A stretch of DNA of 64,000 nt from Fasciolopsis buskii (taxonomy: Eukaryota; Platyhelminthes; Trematoda; Plagiorchiida; Fasciolidae), in NCBI GenBank assembly GCA_008360955.1, contig LUCM01002232.1:74625-138624 (forward strand). Direction: 5' to 3'. Below the pieces are notes generated by a model. It saw only the letters and a list, made by a program, of their open reading frames with translations. It was not told the DNA's origin and searched no databases. Of this stretch, positions 45,546 to 58,949 are shown piece by piece. Within the stretch, counting starts at the first letter, position 1, and every line of letters starts with the position of its first letter. The position numbers and the translations under genes were made by a program.

Positions 45546-48500
45546 CGTTTCACGCGATCCAATTTAACTTCTTCAACTGTTTTTGCAAAGGAGGGATCAA
45601 TAAGTAAGGGAAGCTTTTATTTAATTAGAAATTTGAAAAACTGAAGGGGAGTTAATCTTCCTTAATTGCATCGATCCAAAGAAGCATTTGGGTCCTTAAG
45701 TGTCGGAGCACGAAGAAATTCAACTAGTCCATTGATATAAGAAACTGCAAAATCGGGCACCTTGCTATCAAGTTCCGAGACCAAATTGACTCGATCAGTT
45801 TGTGAGCATATTAAAATCTGCTGAGGCACTAGAAAAATACTTAAGCGTGATGTTTGGCCAAAGGATTTCATTTACTCAAAAGAAATGTTGCATTACAATC
45901 AATCATCTAAATCAACAAAATCATCCCAAAACCAACACGTGACGGTCCACAAACACGAAAGACCCATTTAATCTGCAAAAGGCTTGGAAGCTGCTCCCGT
46001 GAAAACACTCGTGAGCGCCCTGCAGCCTTATCACAGCTGCTTCCGAGTAGGGCCGCAATGGACGCCCCTCTGTAAGTGCCCAGGCTATCTAAATCATCGT
46101 CCATGCAGCTCGTTTCTCAGCCTTCGGTAAGAATCCCCATGTATGTCCTACACATACTTCCCTTACAAAATATAATTTTCTAAAGAGACAAGTCAAGGAG
46201 AAACAATACAAGGCCAGATGCTTACATCTTCATAGGACCATAAAATGTTTATTGCACATGGTTTCCTGATTTGTGATTCAGGTTATTGTATCATTGTGTT
46301 AATGAATAATGGGCCAGCTGCCGTTCTTTAGTAACCTGAAGTGAAAAATTGAAGGTACTAAGTTGAAACATAAATAGCCACACTGAGCCCTATATGCAAA
46401 AAAGATGAAATCATTTCACAGAACTTTATCCATCAAGTTTTAGGCAGCGAAGAAATTTTCGGAAAAAGCTGCGCTTGTATGTAAAACTGCATGATAAATC
46501 ACATTGCACAACTACCATGTGATGAAAGCATGTGCTGACTATCAAGGAGCAGTATTTCACCAAGTAGGATGAAAGCTATATATGGATGCCTTGGAAATTT
46601 TCAATCTAACCGGCTCGCACGATTGTTTTGTTGTGCTGTAAGCAAAACTAAACTTTCCCTAATTTTGGATGCCCTTGCAGTGGTGAAATCCTAAAGGAAA
46701 GTAAAATTTAAGGGACAGTCACTTCCAACAGCCGTATTCATCCATAACTGGAGGCATATGTAGGCTTAAAACACAGCTATATCGTGGCTCCTTTTCATGT
46801 GCAACTGCCCCGAACAATTTGTGGCCATCACCTGACACAGAAACCCATGGATGCGTTCATTTTACGTGTCTCTAAAGAAATTCTGGAAGAATTTTGTTGG
46901 TAAGTTCACCTGGCAATCATAAACATTCAAACTACAGGCTGTTCTTATTAACTTGTATGTTACTGTTTTTCGTTCAACTTTTTGGAGTCATTCAGAAAGT
47001 CGCCATTGGAATGATTTTCTTGAGTTGAAACTGAGCATTTATTGCCAAAATGAGCAGAGCTCCCAAGCGATTTCCTATTGCGAGTCCTAAAGAGTTGTGA
47101 CTGTAGGTGAAAATGGCTGCTTGAAAATAACAGTAGTTATTCTTAATATTTAGTTCCTCTTTCAGGTCCATTTCTGACGCCCGCATTTTAACAATATTTT
47201 CTGCTATTTCTATTGCTTATGGTTTCTTCGTTAGTTCTAACTACTTTCTAAATTCGGAGATACACTTATCGCGGATTTTCATCCCAGGAATCAGTAAGGT
47301 AGCAAGAGCTCACAGTCTGGAACCGATTAGACCGCGGAAGTTTTATGCCATCAGCTTTGAACATAATCAACTGCAACCAAATATTGGCAAGATAAAATCC
47401 AAAACCCACCTGGAATACGGCCCAATCCCATCTATTGTCTTTTGAAATTTACTAACGGAGGCATATTTTTTCATCAGCCGTTCGATACACAGAACAACGG
47501 TCCCTGGCCACACAAGGTATTCTCCCACAACTCACCCGTAAGCAGTTCAAAAATGACACTGAGTTCTTCTCAGAAAAATCAATGATGTAAGATGACTTAA
47601 ATATAAATAGTATCAGCAGTGTATTTTACTGGCTTCCTCAAAAAGATTGTTGCGAAAAGTGGCACTGAATACCGCAGTATTAGGGAGTGGCTGAGATAGG
47701 TCTTTGCTCTTTATTCGCCTATAGAGTATTTCGCGTACCGGACCACCAATGTTCAATGGTTTGTTGATGCATATGCTGTCCTTGCTCTCGAAAGTCTTCC
47801 CGCTGAGAGTAACCCTTGTAATTTGTTACAGCAACGTATAATCTCAAAATAGAAGCCTTGCGAGCAGGAACGCTTTCGCCGAACGTTCTGTTCGACCATC
47901 ATATTGTGGCTTGTAGGGCAATGCCAGCTACAGCTTTTGATGAAAAAAGTTCTACAATACCTGGCAATCAAACGCGCATAGGCATTTGTACACGTCAAAG
48001 CCGTATTCCCTCCGCATTTGTTGTTTCCATTTTGCGAATAGTCTCATTCCGATACTCGTGAACATTCAGCGGTTTTTTTATTCAACAACAAAAAACAAAT
48101 ATAAACACCAGTTCAATCACAGCCTGAAACGCCGTAATAAATAGCAAGACAGAAAGATGTCATCGATGAGGTTCTAAATAATTGCAGCATGAGGAACGTC
48201 ATTCAATGTTTTTTATTTACAGGCTGTCTAAGACATTCCTGTGCAGACCATCGGATTGACTACTTTGAATGGAATACTCAGGGGTGTCTACAGATTCTTT
48301 GGTAACTTTGGGTGAATCTATATTATTACCAGTACCAACAGTTTGACGATACCCAGCAATAAATTCAGTTGAACAGCTGTATGCTGAACCGCAAAAAGTG
48401 CAAAACGTTTTGGTTTTGCATGTTACGTTGATAAAACAAAAATTGAAGATATTGTGATAAAACATTTGCAATGATTATTCCTCAGGACTCTATCTAAATA

Positions 48501-49940
48501 ACTGTATTTCGCTAAATCCTTATGTTAGGTACTTCATTGCAGATTACATTTACTGTTGCCTTGCACCGGCCTGTATAACCAAGAACTCTGTACTCGCCCA
48601 ATGATAACACATTTGATATTAGAAAGTACTTCGTCCCCGGAACACAGCATCACCAGATAACAAGACTCAACAGTGCCCATGAAAGATTGATGAATGCCAG
48701 AAAAGCAAAGTCTGCTAACTATCACGTGCTTCTTTTAGTTCCCCACAGCCTCTATAATAAAAGAGTTATCTAACAAGTGACCAACACTAGTAATAAACTA
48801 GCAGTTTACCGCTCATTTCAAGGACCTGGCAGGAGAGTTCTGTATTGCTTGCATTCCTTCCCGTGCAGCACGTATTTTTAGTACATCCCAGATTATACCT
48901 ATTAAGGATAAACACCGTAAATAGACATCAAATGTGGCGTCAAATTCGTCTTTTGATTTCAAAAAATTAATAACGTGCGTAAAGGCTTAAAATATTCTTA
49001 AAATCTATTCACTGCCATAAATGAATTAACACAAAATGGAAACATGAACACTCACAACTTATGTCACACAGGTTTTTTGGCTAACCTGTGTTTGCCCAAT
49101 GTGACCACGAGTATTTCAGGTGGCGCAATAATCCTCGCAACTAGACCTCATTAAAATCTCAGAAAATGTCTTGTCAAAATACTGTGGACATAAATGACAA
49201 CAATACAGAATTTTATGAGGTTGGCAGGCAGTCGTGAAATAAAGTCATAAACGGCGAGCCAGTCTTTTAGCCACTGCACAATAGTTCATCAGAAATCCAA
49301 ATTGGGTTGACAAAGGAGTCATTAACTTTCCTTTTGTTCCTGTCCTGGCCAGGAAAAAAAACAACAGAGACGTTAGTTTATGAACTTATCAGCACGTTTG
49401 CCAAGATGTTCCAAAACATTGTAGCACTTTTGAAAACGGTCCGCACAGGGCTGTTTTGGAGTGCCGGTGCTGAAAAGGAGTCTTGTTTGGTTTGCAAAGT
49501 TATTAATTTTGCTTAGATGAGCAGGGTTAGCAAATGCTAGTCAAAGATCAACACATCTGTGAAGGTATCACATTGATTACAGCTGTCGAAGGACTGAACA
49601 AATAGTGAATGTGAGTCGTATAAAACCACTAAAAATAACTGAATGTTTGTGTCTTTAAATCTTGGCTTTTTCTCACAAGAGTTAGCCAAAAGAGGATACA
49701 GAGACCAAAAATATAATCGACATATGTTATCAGGGATAAAAAAAAGCAGATTTTTTCTTCCTTTTTCTTGGTTTCAAAACAGGAAGATTCTTGGTTTTGG
49801 CATATATCTCGATCTACTGAATGACAGTGAATAAAAATCAAAAGACTACATGGCAGAAAGACTAAATAGAAACAAATATGTTTTGAATGCAAAAACGTCC
49901 CTGATTGCGGCATTTAGCCATATAGCCTAAAGTCTCTACT
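45546..49940. other. Long interval without recognisable genes
   Basis: About 4.4 kb, AT-rich, with only short random-looking frames. No exon, RNA gene or repeat family was recognised. Confidence 0.5.
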
Positions 49941-49949
49941 TGTTACCTT

Positions 49950-50630
49950 GAGGATTGGCCTGAATGCCAACCCAGAAATCAAACTTCATCTAGTCGGGAA
50001 AATCTTTTGGTTGGGGTTTCGTATCTTTCCTCCGTGCCTTGAGATGATAACTGTGATCCCTCAGTCTACCACTATCTCCTTCGAAGAACAGCCTGTACCA
50101 AAGGGGTTGATCTGCAAGAAAGCGCGACTCACCCCGACCAACTTACTCTACTTAAATTCGCCGTACGTTTTCGACTGACTGGCCTCTATGATACAATTCC
50201 CTTCGACTAGCCTCAGCATTTTCTCGATCGCGTGAACAACAGTGCAAGCATATCTAGGATGTATGTTGCACTGTCGAACTATAAAATGCTGCTGCAAGAC
50301 TAAGCTGGCTTAAAGCCGAACCTTGTTCTTGCAGTAGGTCAACTGGATGAAGTGGACGGATTTATGTGCTTGCGTAGATGGGTCCCATCTGGCGGTCGCA
50401 CAGCAGAGGAAGTGCCTTTATGCATACACAAGGCCCGACTGATATTTTCTAGTTTGAGGTAACCTTGATATCGCTTGACTTCCGGTTTCCAAATAAAGGT
50501 CGATTATACACGCCACCGTGAAGTCGGTGCTGCCGTACGGTTCGGAAATATAGCTGTTGAGAACCTAAGATGTGCGAAGACCTCCGGTATTCAGACACAG
50601 TTGTCCTCGTAATATTAACAGAATATAATG
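49950..50630 (+). mobile_element. RTE-like LINE fragment, RT C-terminal half
   Basis: Around 50,180-50,640 the three frames together give LDRVNNSASISRMYVALSNY and KMLLQD (cf. LD.LN.....GM.FAPSKCK.LLQDW). GLKPNLVLAVGQLDEVDGF follows (cf. PNLVLAGE.L..VDRF.YLGS), then VPSGGRTAEEV, HKARLIFSSLR and a degraded RS.LLYGSE region. This order is diagnostic of the RTE-like lineage common in flatworms. The catalytic YADD block upstream is lost. The copy is 5'-truncated and broken by frameshifts. Confidence 0.75.
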
Positions 50631-53600
50631 GAGAATGTTTTGCTTAAACAAGAATTTAGGTTTGTTTGGTTCTACAGCTTGATTTTTAGAACAGGGACTG
50701 AATTATAATAGTCTGAGGTGTTTTGGATGTGTTTTGTACATAACAACGGAACGCTTGTTTCGTTGTGCTCTATTATTCGAGGTAGGCAATGGATGCAGGA
50801 TGGTTCGGCGTGGCTAGTTGATGGCACTGATGAAAAGTATAAAAGCTTTAACCAGTGGACGGGCTCTTATAGGTGCAATTGGATTATCGGGTTGGGGTCC
50901 ATGAGATCTCGAGGCAGGGGTTAGAGATAGTGGATGATATGTCTGAGTGCCGCAGTCAGTGACGTTCTTGCACTCGAAACCCTTCTGTTTATGTGTAGTC
51001 CCTCAATTACTATTCTGCAGTACCCAATTTTTTGCTGTTTGAGCGGATGATGCTGTGAGGCAGCAACCGAAACTAGAACACGCTAGTGCAAGATTAATGG
51101 TTGTCCGAAATGAGCTGAACTGAACCGAGCCTCGACATTGGTGATGCAACTGTTCGACCCGATTTTATCAGTGCTGTAGAAACGTCGGCTTCGGAACACC
51201 AACAGTTTCTGCACATCCTTTCCGTAATGAGCCCTATGACAGCACAACTCCTACCATTTCAGAGTAAACCCGGCTTTTCATTGGCAATCGGACGTCACGT
51301 CACTGCCGTAGATGTCTCATACCGGTGAACATTAATCCACTATCCTTTTCTATTTAAAAGCACTTCGCCTGATGGAAGACAAAAATGTGATACGTAGCCA
51401 TTAAAAAAGCAAAACTGATCTACTTAACTTATCTCCTCTCCTAGAAGAATATTGTTTGGTTTTATTCATCCCAGTGTGCCACAATATTTTTTCACTTTGA
51501 AGCTTAAAAACCCACTCCAGACATGTTTGTAACGTCAGTTGCTTGGTCCAGAAATATCTTCAAATTGTCTGTCTGTGGAAGCACAACATGGTCTACTTAT
51601 TCCAATTTAGATAAATTATTGCCTGAATGAATGTCAGTGCCATTAAACCGATATAGAGGTAGAACTATTTCCACAATTGTGTGTTATGTATGTGTTACAC
51701 AAACCTAAACAACACCAATTGTTTTAGTGAACTTGGGTATAAGCATACCATCGGCTGCTGTCACATAGAGATTGGAAAGCAAAGGTGCATCCCTGTAGCA
51801 CACTCGTTAATAAAAAATGAAGAAGAACTGAACAGCCGACCGAGTGGAATCCTTCTTCATTTCGGCGAAGACAGATATTATAGTTCCGCTGAAGATATTG
51901 CTGCATCCTAATACTTCCCTTTTAGTCGATACAATTCTGTTCGGGTAGGCAACCGCCTTGATTCTCACGATTCTCTTAACGAGCATTAAAAAGGGATAGA
52001 GTAATGACCGCGAACAGTTTAAATACAACAGTTGCAAACTAGCTCCCCTCTGGTTTTCAACCACGTGCATGTACATCTGCAGTGCTTTTCATATGGTTAG
52101 CGCATTACATCTACCAATAACGATGTGTTATTAACATCGTATCATTCACAATGAAAAAACAATACATAGCGCATCGATTTTTCGGTACACTTCTTAGGTC
52201 ATTTGTTCATATGCTTCAAATAAAAATGAAGTACACGCCATCTAATTCTACAACTTGCTTTGGGGTGGCCTGGCCGAATTTAACGATAACGGAGAGAGCC
52301 AGTCCTGGGCTTACCACGTCATTCAAGAGCATAGCTCTACTTAGCTCGTCTAATGTGTGACACACTTCAATTGGCAACTGACTTCAGCGATGACTGTCCA
52401 GTGGCCAAATATGCATTAGAATTACGCTCAAAATGGCTATCAAAATATTGAAACCAGCTGTGAGCTGTCGTTGTGGTAAGTAGCCTTATCACATGAGTCA
52501 TATTTCTACTGGTGTGTTAGTGCCATGGACTTGATGGCAGCCCAAGCATTTAGTTTCCATTATTCTTGAAATTGAAGCTACTTTTCAGCTCCACTCCCAA
52601 AAACGAGTAGCCATACCACTACAACTTTTACACAGGGAAGCATAAAGTCCACAAATGTAAACCATAAGAGAGTTGAGCATTTAGATTGAGCGATTGAGTA
52701 GAGCTGACCGGTCTAGGCTAATTTCAACGTCATCCTAACACATCATCTTTTCGTCCAAAGCTGGGCTAATACGATCGATCACTGATGTTTTGCCACAATA
52801 CAATTATTTGTATATTAATAGCATTTCTCCAAGTGTATTCCGTATGGCATGTGCATGCAATAAGGCGATATTAACCGCTTTCAGACAACAGTTACAACCC
52901 CGTTAATGCAAAAATATAGAATGCCAAATTACCAACTCTGATAAACGATCAGTAAAAGTGCGGCAACATCCTACTGACTTCATCCTCAAACCAAACAGAA
53001 AGGCACACACGAAAGTCGGTCATCACCATTCTGTTTTGAGCCGCATAAATCAGCGGACTACTCGACCAATGAACGGTAATCACGAGATGTGATTTGTTAT
53101 AGAATAATTAGGAAGATTTAGTTACTGCTTGACTTTATTTTCTCTGCTCGAGCTTGCAGAAAATGACGACTTTCGATTAGAAATGTAATTTTGACAGACT
53201 ATTTACCGTCAGGTATCCGCGCTGAATCCCTTTTGTCTTACAACAATAGAGCTCCACTATTCATTGAAAAATCGTTCTCAAGAGATCTGACAGGATATGG
53301 AAGCACAATTGCTGAGCAAAATTGGTCCGAGTCTCTATTCAAAATATAGTTTACATATCGTCATACAACAGACAGTGATGATTTATCTATTCACTTCTGC
53401 ATTATGAAACTGACGTGCCCTGCACAAAAGATCCCAGTTTCAGTAGCCTGTAAATTTTCTGACAAAAGAAACGATCATAAGTTAGGAATATTTTTGGGTT
53501 AGCTTTCATTGGATAGCTAAGATTCACTCACTTCATTTGAAATGGTGTTTCGTTTTTACATATTTCACAGTGATGCATCGGGTGCTCTGCGATTGGTCGT

Positions 53601-54650
53601 GATGGACCAGTGATGGACGGACAAACGTAAGCAAATAAAGTTAGGTTGAACCGAGCCGTGGGCGTTCTTCTGTGACAGCCAGAACCAGACCACGTTATCA
53701 GATTGGCTACTTAACATCGGATCTAGATTGGCCAGTAAGTATGAGGACAGGCGAACCGAGTTAGCCATATGGTCAGTGCTGTCAGCCAGTCAGCGCGAGC
53801 AGCCCCGACTTCACAACATGGTGTCGGGTTAGAAGTCAAGAACCGTGACAAATCGATCGGGAAGCGACTAGGAAAAACAATAGGAAAAATAGCAGTTACA
53901 CAAGGGCGGAGTTGAAAGCATTTATCCTATGAGTTCATTAATAAAAAGATATTTTTTACTTGTTCAATCTAATCATTCTCGCCAGTGTAGGAGGGGAGGA
54001 ACATTTACTGATTGACATTAGATACGACTGAAGGTTGGTGGTACGAGACACCGGCAATGTTTGAAAGGATGAATAACGTTGTCAATAACTGCAACCAATC
54101 AGAAAAATACCTACTACTTTCTATTGCGTATTATGTATTCAATTAAAATGAACTTGGCTGATTCGGAACTGTAGGGGACTAGCTGGATAAACCTCAACAT
54201 GCAGGGACGCTGAGTACAAGAGACACTAACAGAGGACCGGGAAGGTTTCTCGGGAAGTTAGGAAAGCTAATTCTGATCTTTTGCTGTCCACACGCAGTGC
54301 AACCCTAGGTAGGTTACAATCTGATTTGATTTTTTCATAACTCATTGGCTTAGAACGAGTTTGTCAAAAGGTATGATGTACCATGCACGTACCATGCACT
54401 GCTATTAAATCTACCTCATTACTAAACTAGAAGAATTTCTGGTGTTCAGTTGTTTCATCATTTTGCTCGAAAACTGCTCGACTTCGATATTTTTGCTGGG
54501 ATTCATCATTTAATGATTTGCGTGTGCAATTAAAACGAAATTTTAGAAGAGTTATCAAGCATCATCATTAGAAAAATGCAGCCCGCTATGAGCGTTGAAT
54601 ACCACCTCTGGTTCACCGCAAAAATGGACAGAATACTGAATTATCACGGT

Positions 54651-54846
54651 CTATTGGCGTGCCTGGCTAATGATTATGACAATGGGGCCGAATTGTTGCT
54701 TTAGACGCCCTAAGTGCTCTTGGGCAAAACGCAAGCCACTGTGAAAGTGATTGGCGGGTAAAATAACGCGCTTGTCAATCAAGCGGATCGGGTAGGGGAA
54801 CTGCCAGTACTGCGATGCCTGTCCGTATTTAGTCAATAAATGTTTC
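54651..54846 (-). other. Unassigned open segment with possible acceptor
   Basis: After a tacggacag acceptor-like site, the minus strand reads YWQFPYPIRLIDKRVILPAN then HFHSGLRFAQEHLGRLKQQF and GPIVI before a UAG at 54,651-54,653. The composition looks protein-like, but I do not recognise the family and no consensus donor was found. Confidence 0.25.
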
Positions 54847-55325
54847 CCTTTTTTGAAATTTACAAGTGATAATATTGTCAACTTTCGTCAATTTCCCATC
54901 GGTTTCTCACAATATCTTCCTGTTCGCGATGTTTTATTCGACCTTCTAATCTTGTACCAAAGATCATTTTGGCAGAATGATCCTCGAGTCCGGTAAATCG
55001 TGTTTGCATTATGTGACTCAAAAGATGCCGCATACGTGGAAAGTTCAATTTGATGAGGTTCCTAGTACTTCTGTGATGTCATTGTTTTATATGTATCGAT
55101 GACTTCTTTAAAAACCGTTTTACTGTTTAAATATTTTAGTAAGATGAAAAATGAAACGTCGATAATGAGCTTGAACAAGATAACTAAGTGATGCAATGCT
55201 CTTCTTCGAATAGTAATGTACTCATCCGGTATTACTTACAAACCAATTTAAAGAAGCCTTATAACATACGTGAAACTATGAATACGTTGACATGGGCCTA
55301 TCTGGGCCAATTGAAAACATTGACT

Positions 55326-55690
55326 TTAGCAGCGTAGCTCAACCAATTCGGAAACCTCTGGGACACGTGCTGCTTGGAGTTTGGACTGGCAAAACAAAGT
55401 AGAGATCATCCGCGAATTAAGCTCAACTCCACAAATTTCTGTGATCGCCGAATCTAAATCACCTTGCATGTGATCCACTAGACAGACACGTTTGGTTTTT
55501 TTATCGTTAGTGTAAATTTTTGCGCACGCGATGGTGTGTCTGACAAACAGCGTGCACTTTTGAGTAAATCTAGACAAAGCTGACTTAGAATTTGAAGCAT
55601 TCCGTTCATGAACTGCTTTCGGGCCTTGTGCCCATCTAGGAAGTTGGTCAACTTCTTTCAGTGGAAGATGCAGTTGTAGTAAGCATCACC
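55326..55690 (-). other. Unassigned open stretch of about 120 codons
   Basis: The minus strand is open from about 55,690 to a UAA at 55,326. Segments include VDQLPRWAQGPKAVHERNAS, RVCLVDHMQGDLDSAITEI and AARVPEVSELVELRC. Base composition is higher in GC than its neighbours and the reading looks protein-like. I do not recognise a family. It could be the last exon of a gene divergent from IQCB1, or a fragment of a mobile element. Confidence 0.3.
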
Positions 55691-56974
55691 ACTGTCATAC
55701 ATACATCTGGGTTTAGATCTTAAGTCATGGAGAAATGAAAAACAATCCAAAGGTAAGAGAAACGAAAGGTGCCGTGTGAATAGGTTTAACCACATATGTC
55801 AGCTCTTCTAGACCATTCTTACAATTCTTCAGCAATATATCGAATCTATGTTTCCTCTGTTAGCATTGTACAATGCGATTGAGCATATCAAAGTTGGGGT
55901 CTTCTCTATGGGCTCACTTTCAGTCTTTGTTTAAAGGACATAATCATGAGGACCACAGGACAAAATACAGCCTTTGCTAGCCTTTGGGACCCGGTATTAT
56001 GTATGTAAATAAACGACTTGTAAGTAAGCCAAAATGTCTTCCACCTATCGCAGTTTTCTTGTCGTCTTCGGTTGTTTAGCTAAATTTGAAGCCATTTCAG
56101 TGCGTACTGGCAGTCCGTGTAGATCCCATGTTACTATCAGGCAGATTATGTATTACTGTTGCAAGTAAGGATGGCACAATCTTTCCTGACTTGTTTAAAT
56201 TTTCATTAAACTGTAAACCAAACTTTGACAAAAGTTTCTAATTACTAATCAGGAAGAAGCAATTGTGCTTTTCTAAAAGGCGGTACAACGAATAAGTAAC
56301 TAGACAAAGCTTTTGATGTAAACAGAAGAGATATCCTTACCTGAGACGAGCCCCAGCTAATTCCAAACTGATGTGAATAAATTAACAAAGTCCATTCCCA
56401 TTTTTGTCATCGGCTGAGTGAAAACAGCCCCCAAAATAACGAAATCATCAATTATAATATTTACTTAATCATTTGTTCACTCGTGATGCAATTGGTGTGG
56501 TTTCGTTTTGATTTCTTATGTTTGGCCGACCTCCACATTCATGTGGTATGTGAGCTCTTCACTTGTGGATAATCAGATCAGCTCATTTGGAAATAACGGC
56601 AGTCAAGCAGTTAACTTTGTGTTATTTGGATCTGAGAGGAGTTGGATAGACGTTTTATCACTGTCCGGCATTTCAATGGTAGAGATCCCATCCTGAGATA
56701 TCATCCATTTATTTTGGAATAACTAGGAAAGGAATTAAAAGAAATCATTAGACTCAAACTGGATAGATTTTCAACATAGCAGGACATCCAGTAACACAAC
56801 TGTACTAACTCTTATTAGGTTCTTTTAATAGATAACTAAGTTTGCAGTTCAAACGTGTCTGTTATACGTGATCCTCCCCGCCCCGGGTTGTTTCGTAAGG
56901 TAGAAGTGTTCCGTTGCAATAAGCAGTGATATTTTGAAAAGAAAACAACGCATCCTTTATTCATTATTCGAACG

Positions 56975-56983
56975 TTCTTGCAG
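56975..56983 (+). promoter_or_regulatory. Splice acceptor just before the IQCB1 start codon
   Basis: gttcttgcag sits 11 bases upstream of the start ATG at 56,995. It must accept either a 5'-UTR exon or, as is common in flatworms, a trans-spliced leader. The sequence alone does not decide between these. Confidence 0.55.
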
Positions 56984-56994
56984 GAACAACTATC

Positions 56995-57758
56995 ATGTCA
57001 ACTGATTGGACAGAAGAAGATATTTCTGTGCTTGAAAATCGATTGTACAATTTACATTTCACGGACGAGTTGTCTGTTGTATCAACTTTGGCTAAGCTAC
57101 AAAACAGCATAGAATGTTTGGATTCCCGGGAACGAGTAGCTTTTCAATGTCGTCTTCTCCAATCAAACGTACCACAGTTGATATGTGCTTCATTAAAGCA
57201 AGATTTTTCAAAGATACCTGGTGGCTGGAGTCAAGCAATGATCATGTGCAAGCTTCTCGTGTCAATTCTGGAAGTGGGAACTAGCGCTGATCGGCCGGTC
57301 ATTGTGGACCTATCCAAAGATTTGATCACCGAAACAGTCAATTGCATTCTCATCCTTCTCAGACGTCTACAAAAACGATTATTATACCTGAAACGGACAG
57401 CAAAATCACAAAAATCTGAATTGAGCTCGGAGAAAGAGACAGTTTATCAATGGATTGAACAAGTTACCAACCACCTTTATCAGATCATGAAAATTGTACC
57501 GAAAACTGCCTTGTTGGTCGTGGACTCCCCGTGGTTTCTTCAACTGTTCATTGTGGACGATCCCCAACTGATGGCAGTATTCATCTCTCTACTGATTGTT
57601 TGCATACAAATTCAACCGAATATTTTGCAACAAATGGAGCATACTCAAAAAGTTAGCATTTTGGATGAATTGGTGTATCATTTCGCAGTGCTAGACTCAC
57701 TAGAAACAGTGGATCACACATTGAAGCAAGTGCAATTTCGTCGATATTTTTTGATGAA
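56995..57758 (+). CDS. IQCB1: IQCB1/NPHP5-like protein, first coding exon
   Basis: IQCB1 (nephrocystin-5) is a calmodulin-binding protein of the centrosome and ciliary transition zone, working with CEP290. This exon encodes about 254 residues of its helical N-terminal region, starting MSTDWTEEDISVLENRLYNL. The best anchor is SLKQDFSKIPGGWSQAMIM, which parallels vertebrate LSQDYSRIQGGW. Further on, QIMKIVPKTALLVVDSPWFL, LQQMEHTQKV and SILDELVYHF parallel the vertebrate segment ending SILDEV. The frame stays open to 57,774 (TAA). The 3' boundary is uncertain: AA|gttatt at 57,758 gives the phase needed by the next exon, but it is a weak donor, and caa|gtgcaa at 57,729 is an alternative. No signal peptide or membrane segment is apparent. 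Confidence 0.82.
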
Positions 57759-58940
57759 GTTATTGATTTATTAATTGAATAATTCTATGCGTAACCAAGC
57801 TCATGGTCAAAAACTTTAGAGATTTACTCGGAGAATTTGTCAGTTATTGCAAATTTTGAGGCTCTAAATAACAATTTATGATACACCATTCATCAATTAG
57901 CAGTATATCTTGGCGGAAAGAAGGTCCGCATTACTCCAGTGGACGTCTGGCGGAACAGATTTTGTTTTTTCCTAGATAAAGCTTCTGCATCAGGGCAATG
58001 AACTAGTTTGGATACGGATCCGAAGTGAGTGGATGGCCTACTTCCAATCAAGATTTCGAAAGGGTATCAATTCGGTTATTTGAAAGCATCCATCAGGCCC
58101 GTGCGAATAGGAATATGCTTGTTGTTCCTCAGATAGTCGACGTTGTAAGCCTATGAGCATGCAATAATTGCCAGTTCGAAATGTTGATTCTAGTCCTCTG
58201 AAATAAACTTTACCAACTTTATTCAAAAACGTTTTTCTTTGTACGTTTCTTGTTGTACCTGGACGGACCAGCAATGAGCTCCGTTCGAGGGCTGAATATC
58301 GGCCTTTCGGGATGCAAAAGCATTTAAACGATTCGAAGAACATGTTCGACAGTTAGAATTGAAATAGTTTGTTATCAAGAATTACTCAATTCTTACTGTC
58401 ACGATGTTCATCAGGAACCGTTAACTTTGTAAGCAAAGAACTCGTTTCCATAATTCCAACGCGTTGGATGAACGCATAAAAAATTAACGGTTACACTGAT
58501 CAGTGCAACTATTACAAAATGTCAAAAGCAGAAGAATTGAAACTTCAAGAGGATTATTAGCAGATTGTAGTCGTTCACTTATTTCTCTTGCATGTATATA
58601 AACCAACTATGAACCAGTCAGAAGGATAACACAGCAATGACGAGATTAAAATTGGTATAAGCAAGATAGTATCAGAAATCAATACCAAGAGGCTTTACTT
58701 GTTTGTTTTTTCATCTTCACACAGGACGTTTTTGTCCGATTCTGCATTTTTGAGATGTCAGTTTTAGAGAAACGCTATATAGCATTCAGATCATGAACTT
58801 CTATTTTGAACCATGTCTCGGTATCTCTTTATTCGACGACATTTCTCATCTTTTCGGGTCTAACCAGAAAGATCGGATGCACGAACCGATAATAAAACCG
58901 AAGTCACCTTCGTAATGATCCTGGGATAAGTCATAACCTG
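57759..58940 (+). other. IQCB1 intron 1, left part
   Basis: AT-rich intronic sequence before the antisense RTE fragment. Nothing else is recognised. Confidence 0.55.
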
Positions 58941-58949
58941 ACTAGTTCT

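Larger units (their letters stand above)
50640..56980. other. Long interval upstream of IQCB1
   Basis: About 6.3 kb with no named gene. It contains one unassigned minus-strand open stretch (55,326-55,690), a shorter one (54,651-54,846) and a possible LTR-like sequence (53,570-53,830). The rest is AT-rich with no feature that I can support. Confidence 0.45.
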
